A stretch of 13,123 nucleotides of DNA, taken from Spirochaetales bacterium (GTDB lineage: Bacteria; Spirochaetota; Spirochaetia; Sphaerochaetales; Sphaerochaetaceae). The stretch is taken from positions 1 to 13,123 of the forward strand of contig JAGCUM010000151.1 in NCBI GenBank assembly GCA_017962865.1, given 5' to 3'. Below, in pieces: positions 7,533 to 13,123 of the stretch (the first letter of the stretch is position 1; every line of letters starts with the position of its first letter). A program made the translations under genes and the position numbers. The notes below the pieces were generated by a model. It saw only the letters and a program-made list of their open reading frames with translations, was not told the origin of the DNA and did not search any database.

Positions 7533-8750
7533 GTGAAGCGTTTTTCAAAATCCATTTTTCTGACAATCATGGTCATCGCAATGGCCGTCGCACTTGTCGG
7601 ATGTAAGTCCGCCCAGGTCGAACCGCTTGAGCCTGTCGAGCCCGCAGCAGTTGAGCCCGCACCGGCAGAGCAGCCCGCAGCTCCGGCAGAGCAGCCCGCA
7701 GCTCCCGCAGAGCAGCCCGCAGCACCTGCAGAAGAGCCTGCAGCACCTGCAGAAGAGCCTGCAGCACCTGCAGAAGAGCCCGCAGCACCTGCAGAAGAGC
7801 CCGCAGCTCCCGCAGAAGCACCCGCAGAGGTCGCAGAGCTTCCCGAGTGGACAATTTCACTCTATGGCTATGAGGCAAAAATCGTATATGAGAACAAGGT
7901 TGCCACAATCACATATCCTTCGTTCATCACCAACGCCGAGGTTCTTCAGGCCGCTCAGGCAGCTTATGCAGCATACGGCGCATATCTCCAGGGCACAGAG
8001 CTTGCTGTTGACAACGGAACCGCATATCTGACATTCCCCGTCGAGCTTTCCGAAGCAGATCTCGATGCAGCAGTCAGAATGCTTGCCGCAGAGCTTCCTG
8101 CTTACGTTGCAGCAATCATTCTCCCGGAGCAGCCGGCTGTCGTGACAGTCGAGAGAACATTCTCCGTCCTCGGATACGAGGCAACCATTGTCTATGCTGA
8201 CAAGGTCGCTACAATCACCTATCCCGAGTTCATCACCAACGCTGAAGTCGCTCAGGCAGCAAAGACAGCTTATGCAGCATATTCAAAGTACCTCGAGGGT
8301 ACCGAGCTGACAATCAACAACGGAACTGCAGTTCTGACATTCCCGGTTGACATCACAGAAGAGGACATCGATTTCGCAGTTGCTCTTCTCAGTGCAGAGC
8401 TTCCGACCTATGTCGCATCAGTTCTCGAGCAGCAGCCCCAGGAAGTTGCAACAGTTGCTGAAGCACCTGCAGCAGCAGAAGCTCCCGCAGCAGCACCTGC
8501 TGAGCAGCCCGCAGCAGCACCGGCAGAGACACCGGCAGCAGCTCCCGCAGCTCCCGCAGCAGCACCTGCAGCATCAACACCGGCAGCCGCTCCTGCAGCA
8601 GCCCCGGCAGCAGCACCTGCAGCTTCAACACCGGCTCCTGCAGCCCAGACAGCAAAGAAGTCCAACACAGGACTTATCATCGTGATCATCGTTCTGGTCA
8701 TCGCAGCCTGTGCAGCAGTTGCTATCATCCTCAAGAAGAAGAAAAAATAA
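7533..8750 (+). CDS. Double-anchored lipoprotein with two repeated domains and Ala/Pro linkers
   Basis: Unrecognised envelope protein of 405 residues. The GTG at 7533 is preferred because AGGAGG (7521-7526) lies 6 bases upstream; the ATG at 7518 would place that site inside the gene. Order: signal peptide with basic start MKRFSKS and hydrophobic core, lipobox LVGC with the lipidated Cys at 24; seven tandem PAE(Q/E)PAA heptads (44-92); domain copy A (about 106-195) and copy B (208-297), 60 of 90 positions identical by hand alignment, each with a GYEAxIVY strand, KVATITYPxFITNAEV, an AYAAY helix and TFPV; a second Ala/Pro linker (about 306-372); a membrane helix (380-399); and a final KKKKK. 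The lysines suggest the C-terminus is cytoplasmic. So the protein is probably lipid-anchored at one end and membrane-spanning at the other, with the domains in the periplasm. It is monocistronic, with its own terminator. Function unknown; a membrane tether or scaffold is my inference. Confidence 0.88.
   Translation: MKRFSKSIFLTIMVIAMAVALVGCKSAQVEPLEPVEPAAVEPAPAEQPAAPAEQPAAPAEQPAAPAEEPAAPAEEPAAPAEEPAAPAEEPAAPAEAPAEVAELPEWTISLYGYEAKIVYENKVATITYPSFITNAEVLQAAQAAYAAYGAYLQGTELAVDNGTAYLTFPVELSEADLDAAVRMLAAELPAYVAAIILPEQPAVVTVERTFSVLGYEATIVYADKVATITYPEFITNAEVAQAAKTAYAAYSKYLEGTELTINNGTAVLTFPVDITEEDIDFAVALLSAELPTYVASVLEQQPQEVATVAEAPAAAEAPAAAPAEQPAAAPAETPAAAPAAPAAAPAASTPAAAPAAAPAAAPAASTPAPAAQTAKKSNTGLIIVIIVLVIAACAAVAIILKKKKK
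7662..7808 (+). repeat. Seven 21-bp tandem repeats coding PAE(Q/E)PAA
   Basis: Seven consecutive 21-base units (147 bases) code for heptads of Pro-Ala-Glu-(Gln or Glu)-Pro-Ala-Ala. The first three units have Gln at position 4, the next four have Glu, which suggests separate rounds of unit duplication. Neighbouring units are nearly identical in DNA, so copy number could change by slippage without breaking the frame. Confidence 0.9.
7848..8423 (+). repeat. Internal gene duplication: two copies of a 90-residue domain
   Basis: The stretches 7848-8117 and 8154-8423 code for two homologous domains, 102 residues apart. A hand alignment gives about two thirds identical residues without gaps. The most conserved parts are GYEA, KVATITYP, FITNAEV, AYAAY, the GTEL-NNGTA-LTFPV stretch and AELP. 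Codons have drifted apart, so the duplication is not recent. Confidence 0.9.
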
Positions 8751-8782
8751 TCTTGAGTTGACTGATTAGTCAAACAAAAAAG

Positions 8783-8810
8783 CTCCCAGAGAAATCCGGG
8801 AGTTTTTTTT
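8783..8810 (+). terminator. Terminator after the lipoprotein gene
   Basis: CTCCC (8783-8787) pairs with GGGAG (8798-8802) around a 10-base loop, followed by eight T (8803-8810). Six A just upstream can extend the stem and could make it work in both directions. Confidence 0.9.
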
Positions 8811-8850
8811 CTGCTCAAATTCATCAGGCCTTGTTTCGACTCCAGCGCCT

Positions 8851-8893
8851 ACCATCAAGGTATGTCGCTTGCGTTTGACCACAACCTGATGGT
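8851..8893. repeat. Imperfect inverted repeat
   Basis: ACCATCA (8851-8857) is the reverse complement of TGATGGT (8887-8893). After one bulged A, GGT (8859-8861) also pairs with ACC (8884-8886), giving a 10-bp stem with a 22-base loop. No U-tract follows on either side, so it does not look like a terminator. Confidence 0.55.
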
Positions 8894-8943
8894 GACTTTG
8901 CTTGAAAAGCCCATATTCGGCGACATCCGACAAACGGGGTATA

Positions 8944-9015
8944 AGGAGAAGAGGGATTAGAAGGAGAACCAGGAGTATCAGGAGTATAAGGAGCAGAAGG
9001 CTCAGAAGGAGCACT
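8944..9015. repeat. Degenerate 9-bp tandem repeat, AGGAG-type
   Basis: Eight 9-base units follow one another, most beginning AGGAG (for example AGGAGTATC, AGGAGTATA, AGGAGCAGA, AGGAGCACT). On the minus strand one frame reads as Xaa-Xaa-Pro tripeptides (SAP, SEP, SAP, YTP, DTP, GSP, SNP, SSP, YTP). The plus strand is strongly purine-rich. Confidence 0.7.
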
Positions 9016-9030
9016 AAGTGTCACTAAGTG
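9012..9030. repeat. Doubled CACTAAGTG
   Basis: CACTAAGTG occurs at 9012-9020 and 9022-9030, one base apart. Each copy is a near-palindrome (CACT-A-AGTG). It sits just beyond the tRNA-Asn terminator on the minus-strand reading. Confidence 0.6.
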
Positions 9031-9042
9031 GCACGAAAGGAT

Positions 9043-9070
9043 AAAAAAGACCGGAGCATTTCTGCTCCGG
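9043..9070 (-). terminator. Terminator of the tRNA-Asn unit
   Basis: On the minus strand an 8-bp perfect stem CCGGAGCA/TGCTCCGG (9051-9058 with 9063-9070) closes a GAAA tetraloop, followed by TC and six T (9043-9048). It starts 6 bases after the mature tRNA 3' end. Confidence 0.93.
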
Positions 9071-9076
9071 CTTATG

Positions 9077-9149
9077 CTCCCCGAGACAGACTCGACCTGC
9101 CGACAGGGTGGTTAACAGCCACCTGCTCGACCGACTGAGCTATCGGGGA
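9077..9149 (-). tRNA. tRNA-Asn (anticodon GTT)
   Basis: The minus strand folds into a complete 73-base cloverleaf. The 7-bp acceptor TCCCCGA/TCGGGGA has discriminator G. The D stem is GCTC/GAGC with an AGTCGGTC loop, and the anticodon stem GGTGG/CCACC carries loop CTGTTAA with GTT at 9114-9116. The variable loop is 5 bases, and the T stem GGCAG/CTGTC has one G-U pair. The 3' CCA is not encoded (CAT follows), so a CCA-adding enzyme must finish it. The T loop reads GTCGAGT: position 54 is G where T is nearly universal, while T55, C56 and A58 are normal. It has its own promoter and terminator and is not part of an operon. Confidence 0.96.
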
Positions 9150-9161
9150 ATGAACATGTTG

Positions 9162-9190
9162 ACTGTACTAATTCACGGCTATTTAGTCAA
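9162..9190 (-). promoter_or_regulatory. Promoter of tRNA-Asn
   Basis: On the minus strand TTGACT (9185-9190) and TACAGT (9162-9167) are spaced by exactly 17 bases, with the start expected near 9155, a few bases before the mature 5' end at 9149. Confidence 0.7.
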
Positions 9191-9201
9191 TCCCTTTTCG
9201 C

Positions 9202-9230
9202 AAAAAAAGACCGCCTCGGAGAAGGCGGTC
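9202..9230 (-). terminator. Terminator of the phosphomannomutase operon
   Basis: On the minus strand GACCGCC (9224-9230) pairs with GGCGGTC (9209-9215) around an 8-base loop, followed by seven T (9202-9208). It begins 17 bases after the stop codon at 9248. Confidence 0.94.
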
Positions 9231-9247
9231 AATCGGTAGTCTGAAAC

Positions 9248-10591
9248 TCAATGGAACTGCGAGATTATTGCCTTCAGATCGGCAATCTTCTCATCCAGTT
9301 CAGCCTGTGTCCTGGCCTCTGCAACGATACGCAGATAGGGCTCGGTGTTGGACTTGCGGACATTGAACCACCATGTCGGGAACTCGATGCGGTAGCCGTC
9401 GAAATCCAGGATGGCGGTAGGATTGAGCTTGGAGTACTTGTCATAGAGTGCCTGGATGGCCTCGTCCTTCTGCTCGAGCTTGAAGTTGATCTCTCCGCTG
9501 TTTGCATAGGCTACAATCTCATCCACAAGCTGGCCCAGCGTCTTGCCCTGACGCTTGAGCTCGGCAACGGTCTGGAGCACGATGAGGGATGCCAGGATGC
9601 CGCTGTCGCAGTTGTAAAAATCCCTGAAGTAGTAGTGGCCGGCAAGCTCTCCGCCGAAGATGCAGTGCTCTTCGCGGATCTTCATCTTTGCAAAGGCATG
9701 GCCTACCTTCCAGACAAGGACCTTGGTGGCCCCGAGCTTCTCTAGATACTCGGTAGTGGAGCGGGAAGTGCGGATGTCGACGAGAACAGATCCTTTTTCC
9801 TTGGCAAGATAATACATTCCGAGAACGGCGGTCACATAGTCGGGCTGGATGAAGCGTCCGCGCTCGTCTATGAACATGACGCGGTCGGCATCGCCGTCGT
9901 AGATTACACCGCAGTCGGAGCCGTTCTTCTTCACTGCTGCCATGATCTGGCGGCAGTTCTCGACATCGAGAGGATTGGGCTCGTGGCCGGGGAAGGTGCC
10001 GTCCATGGTGTCGTTGATGTACTTGGCATGGTCTCCGAAGAGCTCCTTGGCGTAGAGGTTGCTCATGCCGTTGGAGGTATCGACCGTTATGCTGAGATCA
10101 GAGAGATCGGGAAGGAACTGCTTCTGATAGTTCAGATAGTCGGCATGGATGTCTTTTTCGATGATCTTGCCGCGCTCAGCGGTATCGACAGGCTGGACTT
10201 CAAGCTCGTTGACCATGCGCTCGAGGTCCTTGAGGCCCGTGTCGCCGCCTACGGGGATGGCCATCGTGCGGGAGATCTTCATGCCGTTGTATTCCTTTGG
10301 GTTGTGGCTGGCCGTGATCTGCACGGAGGCATCGGCCTTGAGGAAGACCGTTGCGAAGTAGACCATGGGGGTGGTTGCAAGCCCTATGTTCCAGACGTCC
10401 ACTCCGGCATCGTTGATACCCCTGCAGAGGTTCTCGAAAATCTCGTCGCTGGTCAGACGCACATCACGTCCGACTACCACATACTTGCATGGAAGAAGCT
10501 TCGGAAGGAAGAATCCCACCTTGTAGGCTGTTTCCTTGTTGAAATCCCGGTTGTAGACTCCGCGGATATCATAGGCTTTGAATACACCCAT
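9248..10591 (-). CDS. manB: Phosphomannomutase/phosphoglucomutase
   Basis: An alpha-D-phosphohexomutase that moves phosphate between C6 and C1 of mannose or glucose phosphates, supplying GDP-mannose, UDP-glucose or glycogen precursors for envelope sugars. The 447-residue protein has all four family signatures: catalytic phosphoserine loop TASHNP with Ser95, magnesium loop DGDADR (232-237), sugar-specificity loop GGELAGH (313-319) and phosphate-binding RKSNTEP (412-418). The N-terminal FKAYDIRGVY is also typical. The GGE(x)AGH loop fits bifunctional PMM/PGM enzymes rather than phosphoglucosamine mutase, but substrate preference is not certain. The ATG at 10591 follows AAGGAG (10598-10603 on the minus strand) at 6 bases. 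Its start lies inside the end of the upstream 184-residue gene (23-base overlap), so the two are translationally coupled. A terminator follows. Confidence 0.94.
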   Translation of the reverse strand: MGVFKAYDIRGVYNRDFNKETAYKVGFFLPKLLPCKYVVVGRDVRLTSDEIFENLCRGINDAGVDVWNIGLATTPMVYFATVFLKADASVQITASHNPKEYNGMKISRTMAIPVGGDTGLKDLERMVNELEVQPVDTAERGKIIEKDIHADYLNYQKQFLPDLSDLSITVDTSNGMSNLYAKELFGDHAKYINDTMDGTFPGHEPNPLDVENCRQIMAAVKKNGSDCGVIYDGDADRVMFIDERGRFIQPDYVTAVLGMYYLAKEKGSVLVDIRTSRSTTEYLEKLGATKVLVWKVGHAFAKMKIREEHCIFGGELAGHYYFRDFYNCDSGILASLIVLQTVAELKRQGKTLGQLVDEIVAYANSGEINFKLEQKDEAIQALYDKYSKLNPTAILDFDGYRIEFPTWWFNVRKSNTEPYLRIVAEARTQAELDEKIADLKAIISQFH

Positions 10592-11123
10592 TGTTATCTC
10601 CTTTATTATCGTTTTGCATATGAATGACTATGTTGCGGACGCTTTTGTCCATGAACTGGAAGTACATGAGCCTTCCGTCCTTGAGTTTGATCTCCGTAGC
10701 GGTCTCGGTCAGGAAGCCAAGAACGGGGTTGGCCTTCCGGAGTTTCGAGATGTTCCTGAAACCGAGGGCACAGTTTCTGGCGGCTTTCTTGTTCACGGTG
10801 CGGAAGGAAAGGACATCCAGAGGGGAGAACGAGGATTCGAACATCACATACTCGGGTTCGTTCTTGCGCTTGGGGATCTTGAATCCCAGAAACGAACTCT
10901 CATGCTCGAAATCCTGGAAGAAGAAGGTTCCGCCTATCATGTAGAAAAAGACACCGTAGTCGCGGACATTGCCCAGGCTGTCTGCATAGAAAGTGGAGAA
11001 GGTCTTGAAGGTTATCTTACCGCCGTGGCGCTGTTCTATATCGTTCAGGAATGCAGCGCTTTCGTCGTTTCCATTGACCATTTCGTGTGACAAACCGAAC
11101 CTCCGCGTCTTTCTTTTTTCCAT
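10569..11123 (-). CDS. Conserved-looking hypothetical protein, 184 residues
   Basis: I do not recognise this protein. It starts MEKRKTRRFGLSHEMV, a basic N-terminus, and has no signal peptide or membrane helix, so it is probably cytoplasmic. The middle (36-110) is rich in aromatic beta-type strands (ITFKTFSTFYADS, YGVFFYMIGGTFFFQDF, EYVMFESSFSPLDVLSF), followed by a basic stretch (112-130, NKKAARNCALGFRNISKLRK) and another beta pair (142-168) ending in NIVIHMQND. An all-beta domain such as a PH-like or PilZ-like fold is possible but only a guess. The gene overlaps the start of the phosphohexomutase gene by 23 bases and contains its ribosome site, so the pair forms an operon and may share a sugar or envelope role. 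No Shine-Dalgarno is seen before the ATG; the next in-frame Met (15) has none either. Confidence 0.8.
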   Translation of the reverse strand: MEKRKTRRFGLSHEMVNGNDESAAFLNDIEQRHGGKITFKTFSTFYADSLGNVRDYGVFFYMIGGTFFFQDFEHESSFLGFKIPKRKNEPEYVMFESSFSPLDVLSFRTVNKKAARNCALGFRNISKLRKANPVLGFLTETATEIKLKDGRLMYFQFMDKSVRNIVIHMQNDNKGDNNGCIQSL

Positions 11124-11138
11124 ATTAACATATATACT
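11111..11138 (+). promoter_or_regulatory. Divergent promoter region between the unknown gene and rlmK
   Basis: Only 34 bases separate the two divergent start codons. On the plus strand TATACT (11133-11138, 5 of 6) fits a -10, with a poor -35 (TTCTTT, about 11111-11116). On the minus strand TATATA (11131-11136) in the same AT block lies about 7 bases before the ATG at 11123. The two promoters would overlap, so transcription in one direction could block the other. Confidence 0.4.
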
Positions 11139-11157
11139 GCGTTGGTAAAAAGGATAA

Positions 11158-12903
11158 ATGAGCCAAATGGATTACGTAGACAAGGATTTCGGGAAGATTC
11201 TCAAGAACAATGCCCAGACTCTGAGGCATGAGCTTCTGCCGCTGGGAACCGATTGTTTCCGTGTCTACGACAGGAACCTGTCCCGCTATCCCGTGACAGT
11301 GGACCTCTACGGCAAGTATGCGAAGGTCACGGACTACGGTGATCAGCCTTTGTCCGATGAGGAGAGGGCTTCCTGCATCGATATCTGCTCCCGTATGCTC
11401 TATCTGGAAGCAGGCAACGTTATCTATGCCTACAGGAACAAGCGTCCCGACAGGGCCCAGCATGAGAAGAACTCGGAAGAGGCAATCAGGACTACCGTGC
11501 ACGAGAACGGGCTTTCCTTTGCCGTGGACCTCACTACCTATGTCGATACCGGTCTGTTCCTGGACCATGCCGTTACGCGCAGAATGATAATGGAGAGAAG
11601 CGAGAAGGCCGATGTCCTGAACCTTTTCTCCTACACCGGAAGCTTTTCCGTCTATGCCGCTGCAGGCGGTGCAGAGAGCGTAACCAGCGTCGACATGTCC
11701 GCCACTTACACAAGGTGGGCGGAGCAGAACCTTGCCGAGAACGGTTATCTGGGCTCCTCATTCAGCTGTGTATGCATGGACGCAGATAAGTTCATCGATC
11801 AGGCGATGTCAGAAGGCCGCAAGTATGATATCATCATATTCGACCCGCCGAGCTTCTCAAACAGCAGGAAGATGGAGCATGATTTCGATGTGGCTCGTGA
11901 TTGGTCTCTTTGGGTAAAGAGACTGTTCGGAATACTGAAGAAGACGGGATTCATCCTGTTCTCGACCAATCTGGGAACGTTCCAGATGGATAGAAGAAGG
12001 CTCAGAGGACTGAGTGTAAGGGAAATAACGGGATCCGTTTGGGCTCCCGGATTCGTGAAGGGCCGTCCGGGGACGGTCAGGAGTTGGATAATGGCATTTG
12101 ATGATGATTCGCTCACACTGGATTGGAGCGAGCCGGAGAAGAAGTCCGAGAAGGGTTCGGACACAGAGAGAAGAGATTCACACAGAAGGGAAGACGGAGA
12201 GCGCCGCAGAGAGCGCAGACCTTCCTTCGGAAAGCCTGCATACGGAAAGAGTCCCTATGGCAGCAGAGAACGTTCCGAAAGACCCAGACCGGAGAGAAGC
12301 GGGTACGAGAGAAGGGAACGCAGGTTCCCGGATGATGAGCGCCGAGAGAGGTTTTCCAGAGAAGACAGACCTTACGGAGAGAGAAGACCAAGACCGGAGC
12401 GTTCGGATCGATATTCAGACCGCTATGAGCGCGAGGACAGACCGTACAGATCGGACAGATATGAAAGGACGGAAAGGCCTGAGAGATCAGACAGATTCGA
12501 GAGAAGGGAGCGCCCCGAGAGACCCAGGTACGAAAGGGAAGAGCGCAGGTCATTTGACAGAAAGCCTTACGAGAGGCGTGATTCCGATAGGTTCGAGAGA
12601 CGTCCGCGTTTTGATGAGGACCGCCCCGAGAGAAGAGAGCGCAGGGAGCGTCCTTCCTACGACAGACCCTATGACCGAGAGCGCAGTTTCGATCGCGAGA
12701 GACCGGTCAGACCCGTCAGGGAGAAGAGGGAATTCCATCGTTCGGAGGATTCCTTCGAGAGAAGACCCTCGGATGGCCGCAGGGATTTGAAGAAGACCAA
12801 GAAGCCTTTCGGCTATGATTCCTTCAAGCCCGCACGCTCACGCGATGACAATCCCGATTTCTTCTGGAATGCAGAGGATCTGGATCCCAAGAAAGAAAAG
12901 TAA
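11158..12903 (+). CDS. rlmK: RlmK-like 23S rRNA (guanine-N7) methyltransferase with Arg-rich tail
   Basis: Residues 1-315 closely match the C-terminal RlmK half of E. coli RlmKL, which makes m7G2069 in 23S rRNA. Landmarks are CFRVYDRNLSRYPVTVDLYG (33-52), YVDTGLFLDH (128-137), SAM motif I NLFSYTGSFSVYAAAGGA (155-172), VDMS (178-181), and motif IV DPPSFSNS (229-236). The THUMP-RlmL half found in E. coli is absent. Residues 320-581 form a tail in which 70 of residues 331-540 are Arg, mixed with Glu, Asp, Pro, Tyr and Ser in repeats such as SDRYER, ERPERP and FERR. It is probably disordered and RNA-binding, ending in a short DNPDFFWNAEDL segment. The ATG at 11158 follows AAAGG (11149-11153) at 4 bases. 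The gene is monocistronic, divergent from the unknown gene, and closed by a hairpin terminator. The exact target base is inferred from homology. Confidence 0.9.
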   Translation: MSQMDYVDKDFGKILKNNAQTLRHELLPLGTDCFRVYDRNLSRYPVTVDLYGKYAKVTDYGDQPLSDEERASCIDICSRMLYLEAGNVIYAYRNKRPDRAQHEKNSEEAIRTTVHENGLSFAVDLTTYVDTGLFLDHAVTRRMIMERSEKADVLNLFSYTGSFSVYAAAGGAESVTSVDMSATYTRWAEQNLAENGYLGSSFSCVCMDADKFIDQAMSEGRKYDIIIFDPPSFSNSRKMEHDFDVARDWSLWVKRLFGILKKTGFILFSTNLGTFQMDRRRLRGLSVREITGSVWAPGFVKGRPGTVRSWIMAFDDDSLTLDWSEPEKKSEKGSDTERRDSHRREDGERRRERRPSFGKPAYGKSPYGSRERSERPRPERSGYERRERRFPDDERRERFSREDRPYGERRPRPERSDRYSDRYEREDRPYRSDRYERTERPERSDRFERRERPERPRYEREERRSFDRKPYERRDSDRFERRPRFDEDRPERRERRERPSYDRPYDRERSFDRERPVRPVREKREFHRSEDSFERRPSDGRRDLKKTKKPFGYDSFKPARSRDDNPDFFWNAEDLDPKKEK

Positions 12904-12921
12904 CAGCAACAGCCGATAAAA

Positions 12922-12945
12922 AAAGCTCCCATTTCGGGAGCTTTT
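12922..12945. terminator. Bidirectional terminator between rlmK and glnS
   Basis: AAAGCTCCC (12922-12930) pairs with GGGAGCTTT (12936-12944) around loop ATTTC. T-runs follow on both strands (TTTTGTTTT on plus; TTTTTTT on minus), so it can serve both convergent genes. Confidence 0.92.
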
Positions 12946-12961
12946 GTTTTGTCTGAATGAA

Positions 12962-13123
12962 TTACAATCCCATTTTTGCTTTCTGCTTTGCCCAGGAATC
13001 CTTGAGTGTGACAGTTCTGTTGAACACCAGGTGCTCGGGGGTGCTGTCATAGTCGGGGGTGAAATATCCGCTTCTGATGAACTGCAGGTAGTCGCCGGGC
13101 TTTGAATCTGCGACGGAGGGTTC
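12962..13123 (-). CDS. glnS: Glutaminyl-tRNA synthetase GlnS, C-terminal end only
   Basis: The last 53 residues and stop of a gene that runs off the right edge. The reading is EPSVADSKPGDYLQFIRSGY, then FTPDYDSTPEHLVFNRTVTL and KDSWAKQKAKMGL. The FxRxGYF and FNRTVxLKDSWAK motifs are hallmarks of the C-terminal anticodon-binding beta barrel of bacterial GlnRS, which charges tRNA-Gln with glutamine. The related GluRS lacks this barrel. The presence of GlnS means this organism can charge tRNA-Gln directly. The gene converges with rlmK and shares a bidirectional terminator with it. Confidence 0.93.
   Translation of the reverse strand, partial: EPSVADSKPGDYLQFIRSGYFTPDYDSTPEHLVFNRTVTLKDSWAKQKAKMGL

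Larger units (their letters stand above)
8811..9042. other. Gene-poor stretch between the lipoprotein gene and tRNA-Asn
   Basis: I see no convincing gene here. The stretch holds an inverted repeat (8851-8893), a degenerate 9-bp tandem repeat (8944-9015) and a doubled CACTAAGTG (9012-9030). A minus-strand reading from a GTG at 9024 down to 8824 gives 66 codons with no ribosome site. A plus-strand reading of 32 codons (ATG 8862, stop TAG 8958-8960) also lacks one. Its codon choice (T-ending CCT, TCT, ACT on the minus strand) differs from the C-ending style of neighbouring genes, so this may be a decayed gene end or foreign filler. Confidence 0.6.

Noticed and set aside
7662..7808. CRISPR array
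   Set aside because: The units are contiguous 21-mers without spacers and code for a regular peptide repeat within an intact gene.
7573..7908. Minus-strand Leu/Arg/Ala-rich open reading opposite the lipoprotein repeats
   Set aside because: It is produced by the 21-bp repeat read in the wrong strand and frame; low complexity, no start signal.
8408..8824. Minus-strand Ala/Gly-rich open reading of 138 codons
   Set aside because: Antisense to the second Ala/Pro linker and membrane helix of the lipoprotein, and runs through the terminator. A repeat artefact.
8811..9200. Integrated element beside tRNA-Asn
   Set aside because: No integrase, no transposase motif and no copy of the tRNA 3' end as an attachment repeat within the window.
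9983..10627. Plus-strand 214-codon reading opposite the phosphohexomutase
   Set aside because: Mirror frame of a gene with all four family signatures on the minus strand.
12098..12790. Plus-strand 230-codon reading overlapping the rlmK tail in another frame
   Set aside because: Arg/Glu repeat codons leave the shifted frame open. The rlmK frame continues uninterrupted to a stop directly before the terminator, so no frameshift or second gene is needed.

Overview
This is a chromosomal window of compact, moderately GC-rich bacterial DNA. It has purine-rich Shine-Dalgarno sites, sigma70-type promoters and short hairpin/U-tract terminators. The gene set (tilS-ftsH-lepA, yidD, glnS, a spirochaete-style lipoprotein, a stand-alone RlmK-type methyltransferase with a basic tail) fits a bacterium with a cell envelope of spirochaete type. 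A gut or rumen Spirochaetota member related to Sphaerochaetaceae or Treponemataceae is my best guess. That is inference from gene content and style, not a database match.

Left block (1-6734, + strand): one tightly packed run of five genes, tilS (5' end cut off by the window), ftsH, lepA, galM and udk. Gaps are 4, 8 and 9 bases, followed by a one-base TGATG overlap, so this is almost certainly one operon. It joins translation accuracy (tRNA-Ile lysidinylation, EF4), membrane protein quality control (FtsH), hexose epimerisation and pyrimidine salvage.

Middle block (6770-9149): yidD lies on the minus strand, back to back with a strong promoter that drives a 56-codon basic protein closed by its own terminator. 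Next is a 405-residue lipoprotein with an N-terminal lipobox, a 7-residue PAE(Q/E)PAA repeat, two copies of a 90-residue domain, a second Ala/Pro linker, and a C-terminal membrane helix ending in five lysines. It is the most unusual protein here and looks like an envelope tether. A 230-base gene-poor stretch follows, holding an inverted repeat and a degenerate 9-bp tandem repeat. Then comes a complete stand-alone tRNA-Asn unit on the minus strand with its own promoter and terminator.

Right block (9202-13123): a minus-strand pair (an unrecognised 184-residue protein translationally coupled to a phosphomannomutase/phosphoglucomutase) runs divergently from an RlmK-like 23S rRNA methyltransferase. 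The methyltransferase carries a roughly 240-residue arginine-rich tail. It converges, through a bidirectional terminator, on the 3' end of glnS at the window edge.

I see no mobile element, CRISPR array, phage gene or defence system. The candidates for something undescribed are the double-anchored lipoprotein, the 56-residue basic protein, the Arg-rich tail on RlmK, the unknown 184-residue protein, and an unusual G54 in tRNA-Asn.
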